This document shows positions 44,104 through 52,715 of a stretch of 64,000 nt of DNA, piece by piece. The notes under the pieces are model-generated. The model did not search any database and was not told the DNA's origin. It worked only from the letters and a program-made list of their open reading frames with translations. Both the position numbers and the translations under genes were made by a program. Within the stretch, counting starts at the first letter, position 1, and every line of letters begins with the position of its first letter. This DNA is from Pseudomonas sp. HAR-UPW-AIA-41 (GTDB taxonomy: Bacteria > Pseudomonadota > Gammaproteobacteria > Pseudomonadales > Pseudomonadaceae), in the NCBI RefSeq assembly GCF_002304225.1, contig NZ_NSLB01000001.1:186001-250000 (forward strand), in the 5' to 3' direction.

Positions 44104-44463
44104 ATGAAATCGCTGAAACCTTTGCTTCTGGTTGGCTCGCTACTGCTCTCTTCTATGGCTTGGGCCGAAGGGGGCAGCGACCGTGTATTCGAGCGCATCC
44201 AGCAGATGCGCGACAAAGCAGAAGTCGTGCTGATCCAGGCGGAGAAGGCCCCGGTCGGCGAGCGGCATGTGCACATGAAGGCGCATATGAACATGCTCGA
44301 AGACATCATGAGCCAGCTGCACAACGAGCATCCCGCGCCGAACATGTCTGCCGAAGAGCATCTGGCCTGGATGGAAAAGCATGACAAGTTGGTAGACGAC
44401 GTGCTGGGTCAAATGATTCGAGAGCACAAGTTGATGATGGCCGATAAGGAATGCCATCAGTAA
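44104..44463 (+). CDS. Periplasmic PtrA-like protein with extended Met/His-rich C-terminus
   Basis: A 119-residue secreted protein: signal peptide 1-21 (ending SMAWA-EGG), then EGGSDRVFERIQQMRDKAE, which recalls the N-terminal domain of the copper-responsive PtrA of P. aeruginosa, a much shorter protein. The remainder is helical and rich in Met and His (HVHMKAHMNMLEDIM, HEHKLMMADKECHQ-type residues), suggestive of copper binding. It lies next to copR, as ptrA does in P. aeruginosa. The ATG at 44104 is chosen for its signal peptide. Function is inferred. Confidence 0.8.
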   Translation: MKSLKPLLLVGSLLLSSMAWAEGGSDRVFERIQQMRDKAEVVLIQAEKAPVGERHVHMKAHMNMLEDIMSQLHNEHPAPNMSAEEHLAWMEKHDKLVDDVLGQMIREHKLMMADKECHQ

Positions 44464-44511
44464 AGATTTCCCCCATCTTCCAGGCCTTTCGTGATTGCTC
44501 CTTTGGCCTAG

Positions 44512-44538
44512 CGGCGCCTTTGTGGCGCCGTGCTTTTT
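44512..44538 (+). terminator. Rho-independent terminator after the PtrA-like gene
   Basis: CGGCGCC-TTTGT-GGCGCCG is followed by TGCTTTTT, so the downstream cupredoxin has its own promoter, consistent with its own 27-bp element. Confidence 0.85.
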
Positions 44539-44544
44539 CCCAGC

Positions 44545-44571
44545 TGACGCAATTGTAGTTCTGGGGTCAGC
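44545..44571 (+). promoter_or_regulatory. 27-bp metal-response element B (first cupredoxin)
   Basis: TGACGCAATTGTAGT plus TCTGG and GTCAGC, in the same spacing as element A. It points to the first cupredoxin, 60 bp downstream. Confidence 0.7.
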
Positions 44572-44630
44572 GGCCTGGCAGCAAGCGGGGAATAGCATGA
44601 GATTTCCAGCACCCATCGCGAGGTCTCACC

Positions 44631-45188
44631 ATGAAACGCTTACCCCTTAAACTGCTGATCAGCACTCTGTTCATCAGCACCACCTTTCCGGCATTTGCCG
44701 AGGTCGGCGGCAGTAGCAATGGCATTGGGCAGCAGGCCCAGGCGACGCCAGCGACTCGTACCATCTTGGTAAAGATGGACGACATCAACTACAGCCAGAA
44801 AACGATCGATGTGAAGCCAGGTGAAACCGTGCGCTTCGTTCTGAAGAACGAGGGCGCGTTGATGCACGAGTTCAACATCGGGCAGGCAGCGTCCCAGCTG
44901 GAGCACCAGCGCAAGATGGCGTCCTTGTTCAAGGACGGCACACTGACCCCGACCGGCATGGCCGAGCGTATTGTCTGGCATGAGCGTTATGGCACGGGAG
45001 ACTCCAACCCTCCAGGCTATCCGGAAGTCATCAAAGCCAAGCATGACGACCCGAACGCGGTTCTCGTCGAGCCCGGCACAACTAAAGAGTTCGTGTGGAC
45101 CTTCCCTCAGGCGGGCAGTTTGAGCTTCGCCTGTACATTGCCTGGGCATTACCAGGCGGGAATGGTCGGTGAGTTTGCTCTGCGTTAG
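44631..45188 (+). CDS. Periplasmic cupredoxin (CopI-like), first copy
   Basis: A 185-residue secreted plastocyanin-like protein. Signal peptide 1-23 (FPAFA-EVG). The copper site is visible as MHEFNIG (His near 83) and FACTLPGHYQAGM (Cys, His and Met near 165-177), a complete type 1 set. A loop of about 70 residues (SQLEHQRKM to KHDDPNAVL) is inserted between them, as in CopI-type copper-tolerance cupredoxins. It resembles the P. aeruginosa gene next to ptrA. A hairpin follows it. Confidence 0.88.
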   Translation: MKRLPLKLLISTLFISTTFPAFAEVGGSSNGIGQQAQATPATRTILVKMDDINYSQKTIDVKPGETVRFVLKNEGALMHEFNIGQAASQLEHQRKMASLFKDGTLTPTGMAERIVWHERYGTGDSNPPGYPEVIKAKHDDPNAVLVEPGTTKEFVWTFPQAGSLSFACTLPGHYQAGMVGEFALR

Positions 45189-45197
45189 TCCGGCACC

Positions 45198-45231
45198 GGT
45201 GCTACCCGTTGGCCGCGGGCTGGGTAGCACC
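45198..45231. terminator. Hairpin after the first cupredoxin
   Basis: GGTGCTACCC and GGGTAGCACC pair over 10 bp around a 14-base loop. There is no strong T-tract, so termination may be partial. Confidence 0.5.
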
Positions 45232-45244
45232 GATCTGACGAACC

Positions 45245-45271
45245 TTACTGCGATGTAGTTTTCGCGTCAGC
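45245..45271 (+). promoter_or_regulatory. 27-bp metal-response element C (second cupredoxin)
   Basis: TTACTGCGATGTAGT followed by TTTCG and CGTCAGC keeps the shared spacing. It is 65 bp ahead of the second cupredoxin, nearly the same distance as element B from the first. Confidence 0.7.
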
Positions 45272-45335
45272 GTACCGCCAGTTGCACCTCATTAGCATCG
45301 GGACTCATCCCTCCTCAACACCTCAGAGGCACACC

Positions 45336-45869
45336 ATGAAACTCAGACCCGCTTTCATAATCACCACCCTTGGTTTACTGCTCAGTGCTGCCAATGCGCT
45401 GGCCAGCCCGGGCCACAAGAAAGACAGTATCGGGCAACCGGGAGACAGTCAGGCAGTAGATCGCACCATCGAAGTCCGGATGGGGGACATCTTCTTTGAA
45501 CCCAAGGCAATGGAAATCAAGGCGGGCGAGACGGTTCGCTTCGTACTGCTGAACGAGGGAGCCCTGCTGCACGAGTTCAACCTTGGCAAAGCGGCATCCC
45601 ATGCTGCGCATCAGAAAGAGATGGCTGCGATGTTTCAGAACGGCACGCTGTCCCCGACTGCAGCGCATGACATGAGCAAAATGGACCACGCCATGGGCGG
45701 CATGAAGATGGTCGGCATGGAGCACGACGATCCCAACAGCGTTCTGGTCGAGCCAGGTGCACGCGAAGAGCTGATCTGGACCTTCTCCGACGCTACTGAT
45801 CTGGAGTTCGCCTGCAATGTTCCTGGACATTATCAGTCGGGAATGGTCGGTAAGGTGACCGTACGCTGA
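45336..45869 (+). CDS. Periplasmic cupredoxin (CopI-like), second copy
   Basis: A 177-residue paralogue of the preceding gene, with signal peptide 1-23 (NALA-SPGH) and the copper site LHEFNLG (about 84) and FACNVPGHYQSGM (about 157-169). Its insert differs, being Met/His-rich (HDMSKMDHAMGGMKMVGMEH), and may add Cu(I) sites. It has its own 27-bp element, so the pair probably arose by tandem duplication of promoter and gene. The ATG at 45336 follows AGAGG. Confidence 0.88.
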   Translation: MKLRPAFIITTLGLLLSAANALASPGHKKDSIGQPGDSQAVDRTIEVRMGDIFFEPKAMEIKAGETVRFVLLNEGALLHEFNLGKAASHAAHQKEMAAMFQNGTLSPTAAHDMSKMDHAMGGMKMVGMEHDDPNSVLVEPGAREELIWTFSDATDLEFACNVPGHYQSGMVGKVTVR

Positions 45870-45948
45870 ACTCCATTGATACGCGTCAACTCTGCCTGGC
45901 TAGAGCAACCTATGCTGATTCTATGGTCATTGAACCGAGGCTATTGTC

Positions 45949-46197
45949 ATGGATCACACGCACCACACTGGCACTACGGAACCACCTTTTTGGAAGAGCA
46001 AGATTGGCATCGCACTGATCATGCTGGCCGTAATCGGCATCTTCTATGTCGCGCGCGAGCATTACGGTCATCTTTCGCAGGCTTTGCCATACCTCATCCT
46101 GCTGCTATGCCCGCTGATGCATCTGTTTGGCCACAATCATGGCGGGCACTCCCACTCCAGCGGAGCCGCAGTTTCCAAGGACGAGGATAGGAAGTAA
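45949..46197 (+). CDS. DUF2933 small membrane protein
   Basis: An 82-residue protein with a His-rich cytosolic or periplasmic start ([12 protein letters not shown]), two hydrophobic segments (about 19-35 and 45-60) with the family phrase [12 protein letters not shown], and a His-rich end ([10 protein letters not shown]). DUF2933 proteins are often coded beside copper ATPases. It ends 5 bp before the ATPase gene. Metal binding is likely from composition; no function is established. Confidence 0.8.
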   Translation: MDHTHHTGTTEPPFWKSKIGIALIMLAVIGIFYVAREHYGHLSQALPYLILLLCPLMHLFGHNHGGHSHSSGAAVSKDEDRK

Positions 46198-46202
46198 CTC
46201 GA

Positions 46203-48572
46203 ATGCAAAAGACCTCCTGCCATCATGACCAGGGCCATGCACATCACTCGCACGGCCATCCAGAGAGCCCACGCGATCCGGTGTGTGGCATGGAGGTCAA
46301 ATCTGATAGTCCTTACCAGGAGAACTTTGAGGGAAGGGCCTATCGGTTCTGCAGTACAAAATGCCAGGAGAAGTTCCAGGCAGCCCCTCATCAGTACATG
46401 AGCCATCAATCGCATGCCGGGCACCACCAGCATGCCGCTCGGCCAGAGTACTCAACTCAGGCAGGACTGGGGGCTGAATACACCTGCCCGATGCATCCCG
46501 AGATTCGCCAACCGAGCCCTGGCAACTGCCCGATCTGTGGGATGACGCTCGAACCCGTCATTCCAGAGCTGGAGGACGAAGAAAATCCGGAGCTGAAAGA
46601 CTTTTCGCGACGGTTCTGGTGGACCCTGCCATTGACCGTCATCGTGACCGTGCTGGCGATGGCTGGTCATTCCTTGCAGCTGTTCCATGGAACATCCCAG
46701 AACTGGGTTGAGCTGGTTCTGGCAACGCCCGTGACGCTTTGGGGTGGCTGGGTATTTTTCACTCGCGGAATAGACTCCATCCGGCAACGCAGCCCTAATA
46801 TGTGGACCCTGATCGGATTAGGAACTGCAGCCGCCTACCTCTACAGCGTGGCAGCCACCCTGGTGCCGCAGTGGTTCCCGGCGGCCTTCGTTCAGGATGG
46901 ACGCATCGGCGTCTACTTCGAGGCCGCCGCGGTGATCATCTCGCTCACGCTGTTGGGCCAGATGCTCGAACTCAAAGCCCGCTCGCAGACCTCTGCCGCC
47001 ATTAAGTCACTGCTGGGATTGGCCCCCAAGACTGCCCGGCGCATCAGGCCTGACGGCCAGGAAGAAGATATTCCGCTGACCCACGTCCATCAGGGTGACC
47101 ACTTGCGTGTCCGGCCGGGCGAAAAAGTCCCGGTGGATGGCACCGTGCTGGAGGGCGAGAGCGCTGTCGACGAGTCGATGCTCACCGGCGAGCCGGTGCC
47201 CGTCACCAAGCGGGCAGGGGATACCCTCATCGGTGCCACCCTGAACACCCACGGCAGCCTGGTGATGGAAGCGCAGAAGGTGGGCGCCGAAACCATGTTG
47301 TCGCAGATCGTCCAGATGGTGGCTAAGGCCCAGCGTTCCAAGGCGCCCATGCAGCGTATGGCCGATGCCGTGGCAGGGTATTTCGTGGTGGGGGTGATCC
47401 TGATCGCGATCCTGACATTTTTTGGCTGGGGGGTGTTCGGGCCGGAATCAGGTTGGGTATTTGGCCTGATCAACGCTGTGGCCGTACTGATCATTGCCTG
47501 CCCATGCGCCCTGGGCTTGGCAACGCCGATGTCGGTCATGGTCGCGACCGGCAAGGCCGCCAGCAGCGGTGTGTTGTTCCGCGATGCCAGCGCTATCGAG
47601 AACCTCTGCAAAATCGACACCTTGATCGTCGACAAGACCGGGACACTGACGCAGGGGCGGCCGGCCTTTCATAGTGCAGAGGGAACCGGGCCGTTCGACT
47701 CGGTCGAGGTTCTGCGCTTGGCCGCAAGCCTGGACCAGGGCAGCGAGCATCCGCTGGCGCATGCCATTGTCGATCATGCGCGTGAACAGGGTCTTGCCCT
47801 GGTGAAACCGGAGACCTTCGAATCTGGCTCAGGTATTGGTGTACGCGGACAGGTCGATGGCCATCAACTGCAGCTTGGGAACACAGCGTTGATGGAGGAG
47901 GCGGGCGTCGATATTACTCCGCTGCGTAACCGTGCAGAGCAACTGCGCCTGGAGGGCATCAGCATCATCTATCTGGCCGTCGATGGTCGCCTGGCGGGTC
48001 TCCTGGCCGTTTCCGATCCAATCAAACCGACCTCCCAACAGGCTGTTGCTCAACTCCAGAACGCTGACGTGAAGGTCATCATGGCCACTGGCGATGGCCT
48101 CACCACAGCAAGAGCCGTGGCGAAGCAGTTAGGCATCGAGGAGGTGCATGGCGAGGTGAAACCGCAGGACAAGGAGAAATTAGTCGCCGAACTGCAGAGC
48201 TATGGCCGGCGTGTTGCCATGGCGGGCGACGGCATCAACGATGCGCCGGCCTTGGCCAGGGCCGACGTAGGCATCGCTATGGGCACGGGCACCGACGTGG
48301 CGATGAACAGCGCCCAGGTGACCCTGGTCAAGGGAGACCTGATGGGCATCCTGCGGGCGCGCACCTTGTCGGTGGCCACGGTGAAGAACATGAGGCAGAA
48401 CCTTGCCTTTGCATTCCTCTACAACGCGATGGGAATCCCGCTAGCGGCCGGGCTGCTGTATCCGCTGACAGGACATCTTCTGTCGCCCTTGATCGCTGCG
48501 CTGGCGATGAGTGTCAGCTCCGCGTCCGTGGTGTTTAACGCCTTACGGCTGCGGCAGTCACGGATCGATTAG
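46203..48572 (+). CDS. copA: Cu(I)-exporting P1B-type ATPase with YHS and heavy-metal-binding domains
   Basis: A 789-residue copper exporter. Instead of a usual CxxC HMA domain, its N-terminus has a His-rich start, a YHS/TRASH-like domain (DPVCGMEV ... [12 protein letters not shown], about 24-60) and a CPMHPEI ... CPICGM metal-binding domain (about 95-121). Then come membrane helices, [37 protein letters not shown] and [13 protein letters not shown]. The last helices carry [11 protein letters not shown] and MSVSSASVV, the Cu(I) (P1B-1) signatures. All catalytic motifs are intact. Confidence 0.92.
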   Translation: MQKTSCHHDQGHAHHSHGHPESPRDPVCGMEVKSDSPYQENFEGRAYRFCSTKCQEKFQAAPHQYMSHQSHAGHHQHAARPEYSTQAGLGAEYTCPMHPEIRQPSPGNCPICGMTLEPVIPELEDEENPELKDFSRRFWWTLPLTVIVTVLAMAGHSLQLFHGTSQNWVELVLATPVTLWGGWVFFTRGIDSIRQRSPNMWTLIGLGTAAAYLYSVAATLVPQWFPAAFVQDGRIGVYFEAAAVIISLTLLGQMLELKARSQTSAAIKSLLGLAPKTARRIRPDGQEEDIPLTHVHQGDHLRVRPGEKVPVDGTVLEGESAVDESMLTGEPVPVTKRAGDTLIGATLNTHGSLVMEAQKVGAETMLSQIVQMVAKAQRSKAPMQRMADAVAGYFVVGVILIAILTFFGWGVFGPESGWVFGLINAVAVLIIACPCALGLATPMSVMVATGKAASSGVLFRDASAIENLCKIDTLIVDKTGTLTQGRPAFHSAEGTGPFDSVEVLRLAASLDQGSEHPLAHAIVDHAREQGLALVKPETFESGSGIGVRGQVDGHQLQLGNTALMEEAGVDITPLRNRAEQLRLEGISIIYLAVDGRLAGLLAVSDPIKPTSQQAVAQLQNADVKVIMATGDGLTTARAVAKQLGIEEVHGEVKPQDKEKLVAELQSYGRRVAMAGDGINDAPALARADVGIAMGTGTDVAMNSAQVTLVKGDLMGILRARTLSVATVKNMRQNLAFAFLYNAMGIPLAAGLLYPLTGHLLSPLIAALAMSVSSASVVFNALRLRQSRID

Positions 48573-48673
48573 ACCTTGCGGTAGCTAACATCGTTTGCCT
48601 CGGTCGACGAAGGGCAAGCTGACGCCATTTCATCGTAGGGGCATTCCCCATCGCCCACGACATAGCAATCTAA

Positions 48674-48697
48674 GAGCCTCGCCATCAGGCGAGGCTC
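48674..48697. terminator. Hairpin between copA and oprD
   Basis: GAGCCTCGCC-ATCA-GGCGAGGCTC is a perfect 10-bp stem between two converging genes, but neither side has a long T-tract. Confidence 0.5.
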
Positions 48698-48711
48698 CTC
48701 TTGGGGCTAGC

Positions 48712-50046
48712 TCAGAGTATCGGCAGGCTGTAGCTGACGATCAGGCGGTTCTCGTCCTGGTCGGCGGCGCTGGTGTTGCCACGCAGGCTGGCGTTACGCC
48801 AGGAGAAACCGAGGCCTTTGAGGGCACCGTCCTGAAGCACGTAGTCGAGGCGGAAGTCGCGTTCCCATTCCTTCTTCTCGCCGTCGGCCGAATCGATGTT
48901 GTCGCCGGATAGATAGGTGACAGTGGCCTTCAGACCTGGTACGCCGGCCTTGGTGAAGTCGTAGCCGTACTCGGCCAGCCAGGTGCGCTCGCCGGCACTG
49001 GCGAACTTGCCGATCTGCCGGTCGGTGATCAGGTAGGCGGTGGCGCCGTCGCCCTGGTTCAGGTAGGGGAAGTTGCTGTCGCCGGAGACTTCCTGGTAGC
49101 CGGCGCTCAGCCCGTGGCCGCCGAGGCTGTAGGTGAACAGGGCGCTCCAGGTGTCGTTGTCCACTTCGCCCTTGGTGATCGCCTTGCCGGCCGCGTTCAG
49201 ACCGTAGTAGCCAGTGCTGGCATAGCCTTTGGCCACCCCGGCGGCGCTGTCGTTCTTGCCGTCGGCGTCGCTCTTGAAGTAGCGCAGGTCGGATTTCAGC
49301 GCGCCCGGGCCGATGGCCAGGCTGTGGGTCAGGCCGAGGAAGTGCTGGCGGTAGAACTCGTTCAGCTCGCCGTAGTAGTACTGCGCCAGCAGGTCCTTGC
49401 CGATCTTGTAGTCGCCACCGGCGTAGTAGAACTTGTTGCTGAACTGGCCGGTCTTGGCGTTGTTGGCTCCGGAGATGGACAGGCCTTCGTTGTTGCTCGA
49501 ACTGCGCCCCTTGGCGTGTTCCAGCTGGCCGCCGACCAGGGTCAGGTTGTCGATCTCGGCTGAAGTGATCTGGCCACCCTCGAAGGTCTGCGGTAGCAGG
49601 CGACCGTCGCTGAAGGTGACCACCGGCAGCTTGGGCTGCAGGGTACCGATGCGTGCCTCGGTCTTCGACAGACGCACCTTGCCGGTCAGCCCCAGGCTGC
49701 CGAAGTTGTCCACCGCGCGACCGTTCTCGTCGGTGGGGAACACGGTGCCGCCGTATTTGCTGGAGTCGGGGTTGTAATGGCGACCCTTGCCGGAATCCAG
49801 CTTGACGCCGAGCAGGCCGAGAGCGTCGACGCCGAAGCCGACGGTCCCCTCGGTGTAGCCGGAGATGTAGTTGAACTGGAAGCCCTGACCCCATTCTTCC
49901 TGGGTGGCGCCGTCCGCGTTGCGGGTGTCCTGGTTGATGTAGAAATTGCGCAGGCCGAGGCTGGCCTTGCTGTCTTCGATGAAGCCGGCGGCGTATACAT
50001 GCTGGCTCAAAAGTCCCAGTGCTAGGGAGGCACTTATTTTTTTCAT
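48712..50046 (-). CDS. oprD: OprD-family outer-membrane porin, first copy
   Basis: A 444-residue porin: signal peptide 1-20 (HVYA-AGF), then the OprD start FIEDSKASLGLRNFYINQD, GTVGFGVDALGLLGVKLDSG near 61-80, SRLLPQTFEG-like VTFSDGRLLPQTFEG near 140, and a final LIVSYSLPIL. The ATG at 50046 is chosen (GGAG upstream); the frame runs to 50091. OprD porins pass basic amino acids or small carboxylates and metal responses repress oprD in P. aeruginosa. This copy sits 65 bp beyond the czcS end, in the same direction. Confidence 0.9.
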   Translation of the reverse strand: MKKISASLALGLLSQHVYAAGFIEDSKASLGLRNFYINQDTRNADGATQEEWGQGFQFNYISGYTEGTVGFGVDALGLLGVKLDSGKGRHYNPDSSKYGGTVFPTDENGRAVDNFGSLGLTGKVRLSKTEARIGTLQPKLPVVTFSDGRLLPQTFEGGQITSAEIDNLTLVGGQLEHAKGRSSSNNEGLSISGANNAKTGQFSNKFYYAGGDYKIGKDLLAQYYYGELNEFYRQHFLGLTHSLAIGPGALKSDLRYFKSDADGKNDSAAGVAKGYASTGYYGLNAAGKAITKGEVDNDTWSALFTYSLGGHGLSAGYQEVSGDSNFPYLNQGDGATAYLITDRQIGKFASAGERTWLAEYGYDFTKAGVPGLKATVTYLSGDNIDSADGEKKEWERDFRLDYVLQDGALKGLGFSWRNASLRGNTSAADQDENRLIVSYSLPIL

Positions 50047-50111
50047 GGTGATGCTCCGGGGTAAAGGCGGCTCAGCCGTATGTGAGATCACAGCGGCTAA
50101 GGCGATAGAAG

Positions 50112-51557
50112 TCAGCTCAGCTGTCTTCTCTGCTTTCCGATTCCGGCACGCACCAGGCTCGTTGGAGTTTCTGGCGCGCGAGGGAACAACAATCGGAAAA
50201 CGGTGTAGTTGCCCGGCACGCTGGACACATCGACGGTGCCTTGGTGCAGGCTCATGATGGAGCGCACGATGGCCAATCCCAGGCCCGTGCCTCCCTCTGC
50301 TCGGGATCTACTGGTATCTACTCTGTAGAAGCGCTCGAACAGATGAGGAATGTGCTGGGCTGGGATACCAATCCCTGGATTGCCAACAGACAGCGAGACC
50401 GTCTCATGCTGCTTTTCAATCAGCAGCGAGATGCTGCTGTTGCGGGGGCTGTGACGTATGGCGTTCGACAAGAGGTTCGAGACGGCCCTTTGGATCATCA
50501 ATCGATCACCGAAGGTGTGGCCTGCCCCACTGATGTCTATCGCAATCTGCTTTTCCTCGGCGGAGATAGAGAAGAGGTCTACAACTCGCCGTGCTTCGTC
50601 GTCTAAATCAATTCGCTCGAAAGGCACCAACGAAGCGGGGTGACTTACCTGAGCGAGGAAGAGCATGTCCGAGACAATGCGTGTCACGCGCCCAAGCTCC
50701 TCGGTACAGCATTCAAGGACCGCCTTGTACTCTTCTGGTGGACGCTCTCGTGAAAGCGTTACTTGAGCCTTACCCATCAGATTGCTGATGGGGGAACGTA
50801 GCTCGTGGGCCAGGTCGTCAGAAAACTGCGAGAGCTGTTGAACGCCACTGTCCAGGCGATGGAGCATGAAGTTGATGCCGTGTGCCAGCTCGCTTAGCTC
50901 TTGAGGCAGTCGATCTATTGGTATGCGATGGGTCAGGTCCTGAGTGGAAACCTGTGACGCTATTTTTCTGAACTGGCGCAGCGGTGACAATCCGCGTTGG
51001 ACAATCCACCAAGCTCCAACGCCAATGAAGAGCAGAAGAAAAGGCAAGGCGATCATGGTGGATCGCAGGTACGCCGTTAGCAGTGCGTCGTCTGCAGAGC
51101 GATCTATAGAGAGCTGGATCGTGACTTCATTGCCATCTTTCAAGCGCACATGCTTCGAGGCCGTCAGAAAACTGTGCTTGGTGCTATCCAGCCATTCGTG
51201 GAAGAAAACGCCCACGGCGCCTTCAGAATGCAGTTTCGGAGCGTTCGACCTGTTGCTAACGCTCAGCAGCTTCTTCCCTTCAGGCCCTCGCTCATAGATG
51301 GCAAGTTGTAGGTTGTCGTGGCCTACAACAAGGTCGAGCAGTCCATGCGGTTGCTTGGCGATGTCGGCACTCGATATCGAATCTTCTTTGAGTCGGTGCT
51401 GGATCTGCTCAAGCTTGCCGTTCAGGCTGCTTCGGGCCAGCGAGGCCAGCTCGTGCGTCAGCGAGAAGTAAGCAAGGGCGGCCAGGAGCACCACCAATGC
51501 GGCTCCCATCAGGGCGACAGATAGCCCTAATCGCATGGAGAGGCTGGCAGGTTTCAT
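50112..51557 (-). CDS. czcS: Heavy-metal sensor kinase CzcS
   Basis: A 481-residue sensor kinase: membrane helices at about 10-32 and 160-182, HAMP, then HisKA with [18 protein letters not shown] (phospho-His near 252) and an ATPase domain ([12 protein letters not shown] and [13 protein letters not shown]). It is a paralogue of CopS. As it is divergent from czcCBA with its regulator, it is called CzcS. It overlaps czcR by 4 bp. Confidence 0.88.
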   Translation of the reverse strand: MKPASLSMRLGLSVALMGAALVVLLAALAYFSLTHELASLARSSLNGKLEQIQHRLKEDSISSADIAKQPHGLLDLVVGHDNLQLAIYERGPEGKKLLSVSNRSNAPKLHSEGAVGVFFHEWLDSTKHSFLTASKHVRLKDGNEVTIQLSIDRSADDALLTAYLRSTMIALPFLLLFIGVGAWWIVQRGLSPLRQFRKIASQVSTQDLTHRIPIDRLPQELSELAHGINFMLHRLDSGVQQLSQFSDDLAHELRSPISNLMGKAQVTLSRERPPEEYKAVLECCTEELGRVTRIVSDMLFLAQVSHPASLVPFERIDLDDEARRVVDLFSISAEEKQIAIDISGAGHTFGDRLMIQRAVSNLLSNAIRHSPRNSSISLLIEKQHETVSLSVGNPGIGIPAQHIPHLFERFYRVDTSRSRAEGGTGLGLAIVRSIMSLHQGTVDVSSVPGNYTVFRLLFPRAPETPTSLVRAGIGKQRRQLS

Positions 51558-52228
51558 TCCCGCTCCTCGAGTACATAACCAACCCCTCTGAGGGTATGGA
51601 TGAGCTTCCTTTCAAAGGCGTCATCGATTTTGGCGCGCAAGCGGCGGATGGAGACTTCGACCACATTGGTGTCGCAATCGAAGTTCATGTCCCACACCAA
51701 CGAAATGATCTGAGTGCGTGAAAGCACCTCACCCGAACGCCTCATCAACAAGTGCAGCAGCGCAAACTCTTTGGTCGTCAGGTCTATCCGTTGCTCACCG
51801 CGGAAGGCTCGATGTCTGGCAGGGTCCAGCTCTAGGTCTGCTACACGTAGAGTTTCTGGTGCCGGAGCCTGCTCGCTGCGACGCAGAAGGGTGCGAACTC
51901 GGGCCAGCAGCTCAGGAAACTCAAAGGGCTTCACCAAGTAGTCATCCGCACCTAGGTCCAGGCCCTTGATCTTGTCTGCCAGCCTTCCTCTGGCGGTGAG
52001 CATCATGACCCTTGTGTTGTTATCACGGCGAAGGTTTTCTAATACGCCCCAGCCATCTATCTCTGGAAGGTTTACATCCAGAATGACCAAGTCGTAAGTG
52101 TGTTGGCGCACAAGATGAAGACCATCTAATCCAGTAGAGGCCTTGTCGACTACATAGCCACTCTCGGTCAGTCCTTGATGCAGATATTCGGCAGTTTTGG
52201 GCTCGTCCTCGATAACTAGGATTCGCAT
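51554..52228 (-). CDS. czcR: Heavy-metal response regulator CzcR
   Basis: A 224-residue OmpR-family regulator, starting [20 protein letters not shown], with phosphorylation Asp 51 in [16 protein letters not shown] and the C-terminal DNA-binding [14 protein letters not shown] and [17 protein letters not shown]. It resembles CzcR of P. aeruginosa, which controls the czcCBA pump and oprD. A MerR-type promoter lies about 113 bp upstream, on its strand. Confidence 0.9.
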   Translation of the reverse strand: MRILVIEDEPKTAEYLHQGLTESGYVVDKASTGLDGLHLVRQHTYDLVILDVNLPEIDGWGVLENLRRDNNTRVMMLTARGRLADKIKGLDLGADDYLVKPFEFPELLARVRTLLRRSEQAPAPETLRVADLELDPARHRAFRGEQRIDLTTKEFALLHLLMRRSGEVLSRTQIISLVWDMNFDCDTNVVEVSIRRLRAKIDDAFERKLIHTLRGVGYVLEERE

Positions 52229-52340
52229 ATTAAATTTACCCAGGCAGGCGGCATATTGTTGTTTATTGGGCCGCGTAAAGTTTCATAAATTAATAATGAC
52301 GTGGCATGAAGAGGCTTTTAGCGCACGATAGGAGTAGACA

Positions 52341-52371
52341 ATCCTAAAGCCTGTAGCGGCTACAGGGTCAA
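52341..52371 (-). promoter_or_regulatory. MerR-type promoter/operator ahead of czcRS
   Basis: On the minus strand TTGACC (52371-52366) and TAGGAT (52346-52341) are separated by 19 bp, the over-long spacer typical of MerR-family-controlled promoters. The spacer is filled by a dyad, CCTGTAGC/GCTACAGG (52350-52366), very like the operators of CadR/PbrR-type regulators. The next 200 bases contain no gene. Confidence 0.75.
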
Positions 52372-52564
52372 TGCGCAAGCCTTGCTGTGACTGGCATTGC
52401 GACAAGCTGTCACATTTAGCGAGTATTTCAGGCAGATTTCCCTGGTGGGGTTACTGATTTCCCTAAAGGTTCCTTCGCTGACGCTATATTTGTATCAGCA
52501 TGTAACTTCACAGGACTCTCTGATGGGGGCATCTTAATCCAGCGAAATAGCCTGTAGGCCTTGA

Positions 52565-52591
52565 TTACATATTTGTAATTTTCCAGTCACC
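52565..52591 (+). promoter_or_regulatory. 27-bp metal-response element D (czcCBA)
   Basis: TTACATATTTGTAAT followed by TTTCC and AGTCACC, with the shared spacing, points toward czcC (125 bp). The rest of 52592-52715 shows no gene. Confidence 0.7.
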
Positions 52592-52715
52592 TTGGCGATA
52601 TGAACTGATATCTAAATTCTGCGGCTAACTCATTTCCTGTCTTCATCAGCTGACCGCTACTGCCGGGTCGAGCCGTTTTAGTCAGGGATGATCATTGGTT
52701 GCGGAGGATTAACCC

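Noticed and set aside
45890..45948. A seventh copy of the 27-bp element ahead of the DUF2933 gene
   Set aside because: Only the right half (ATTCT-n4-TCA) fits; the left half does not.
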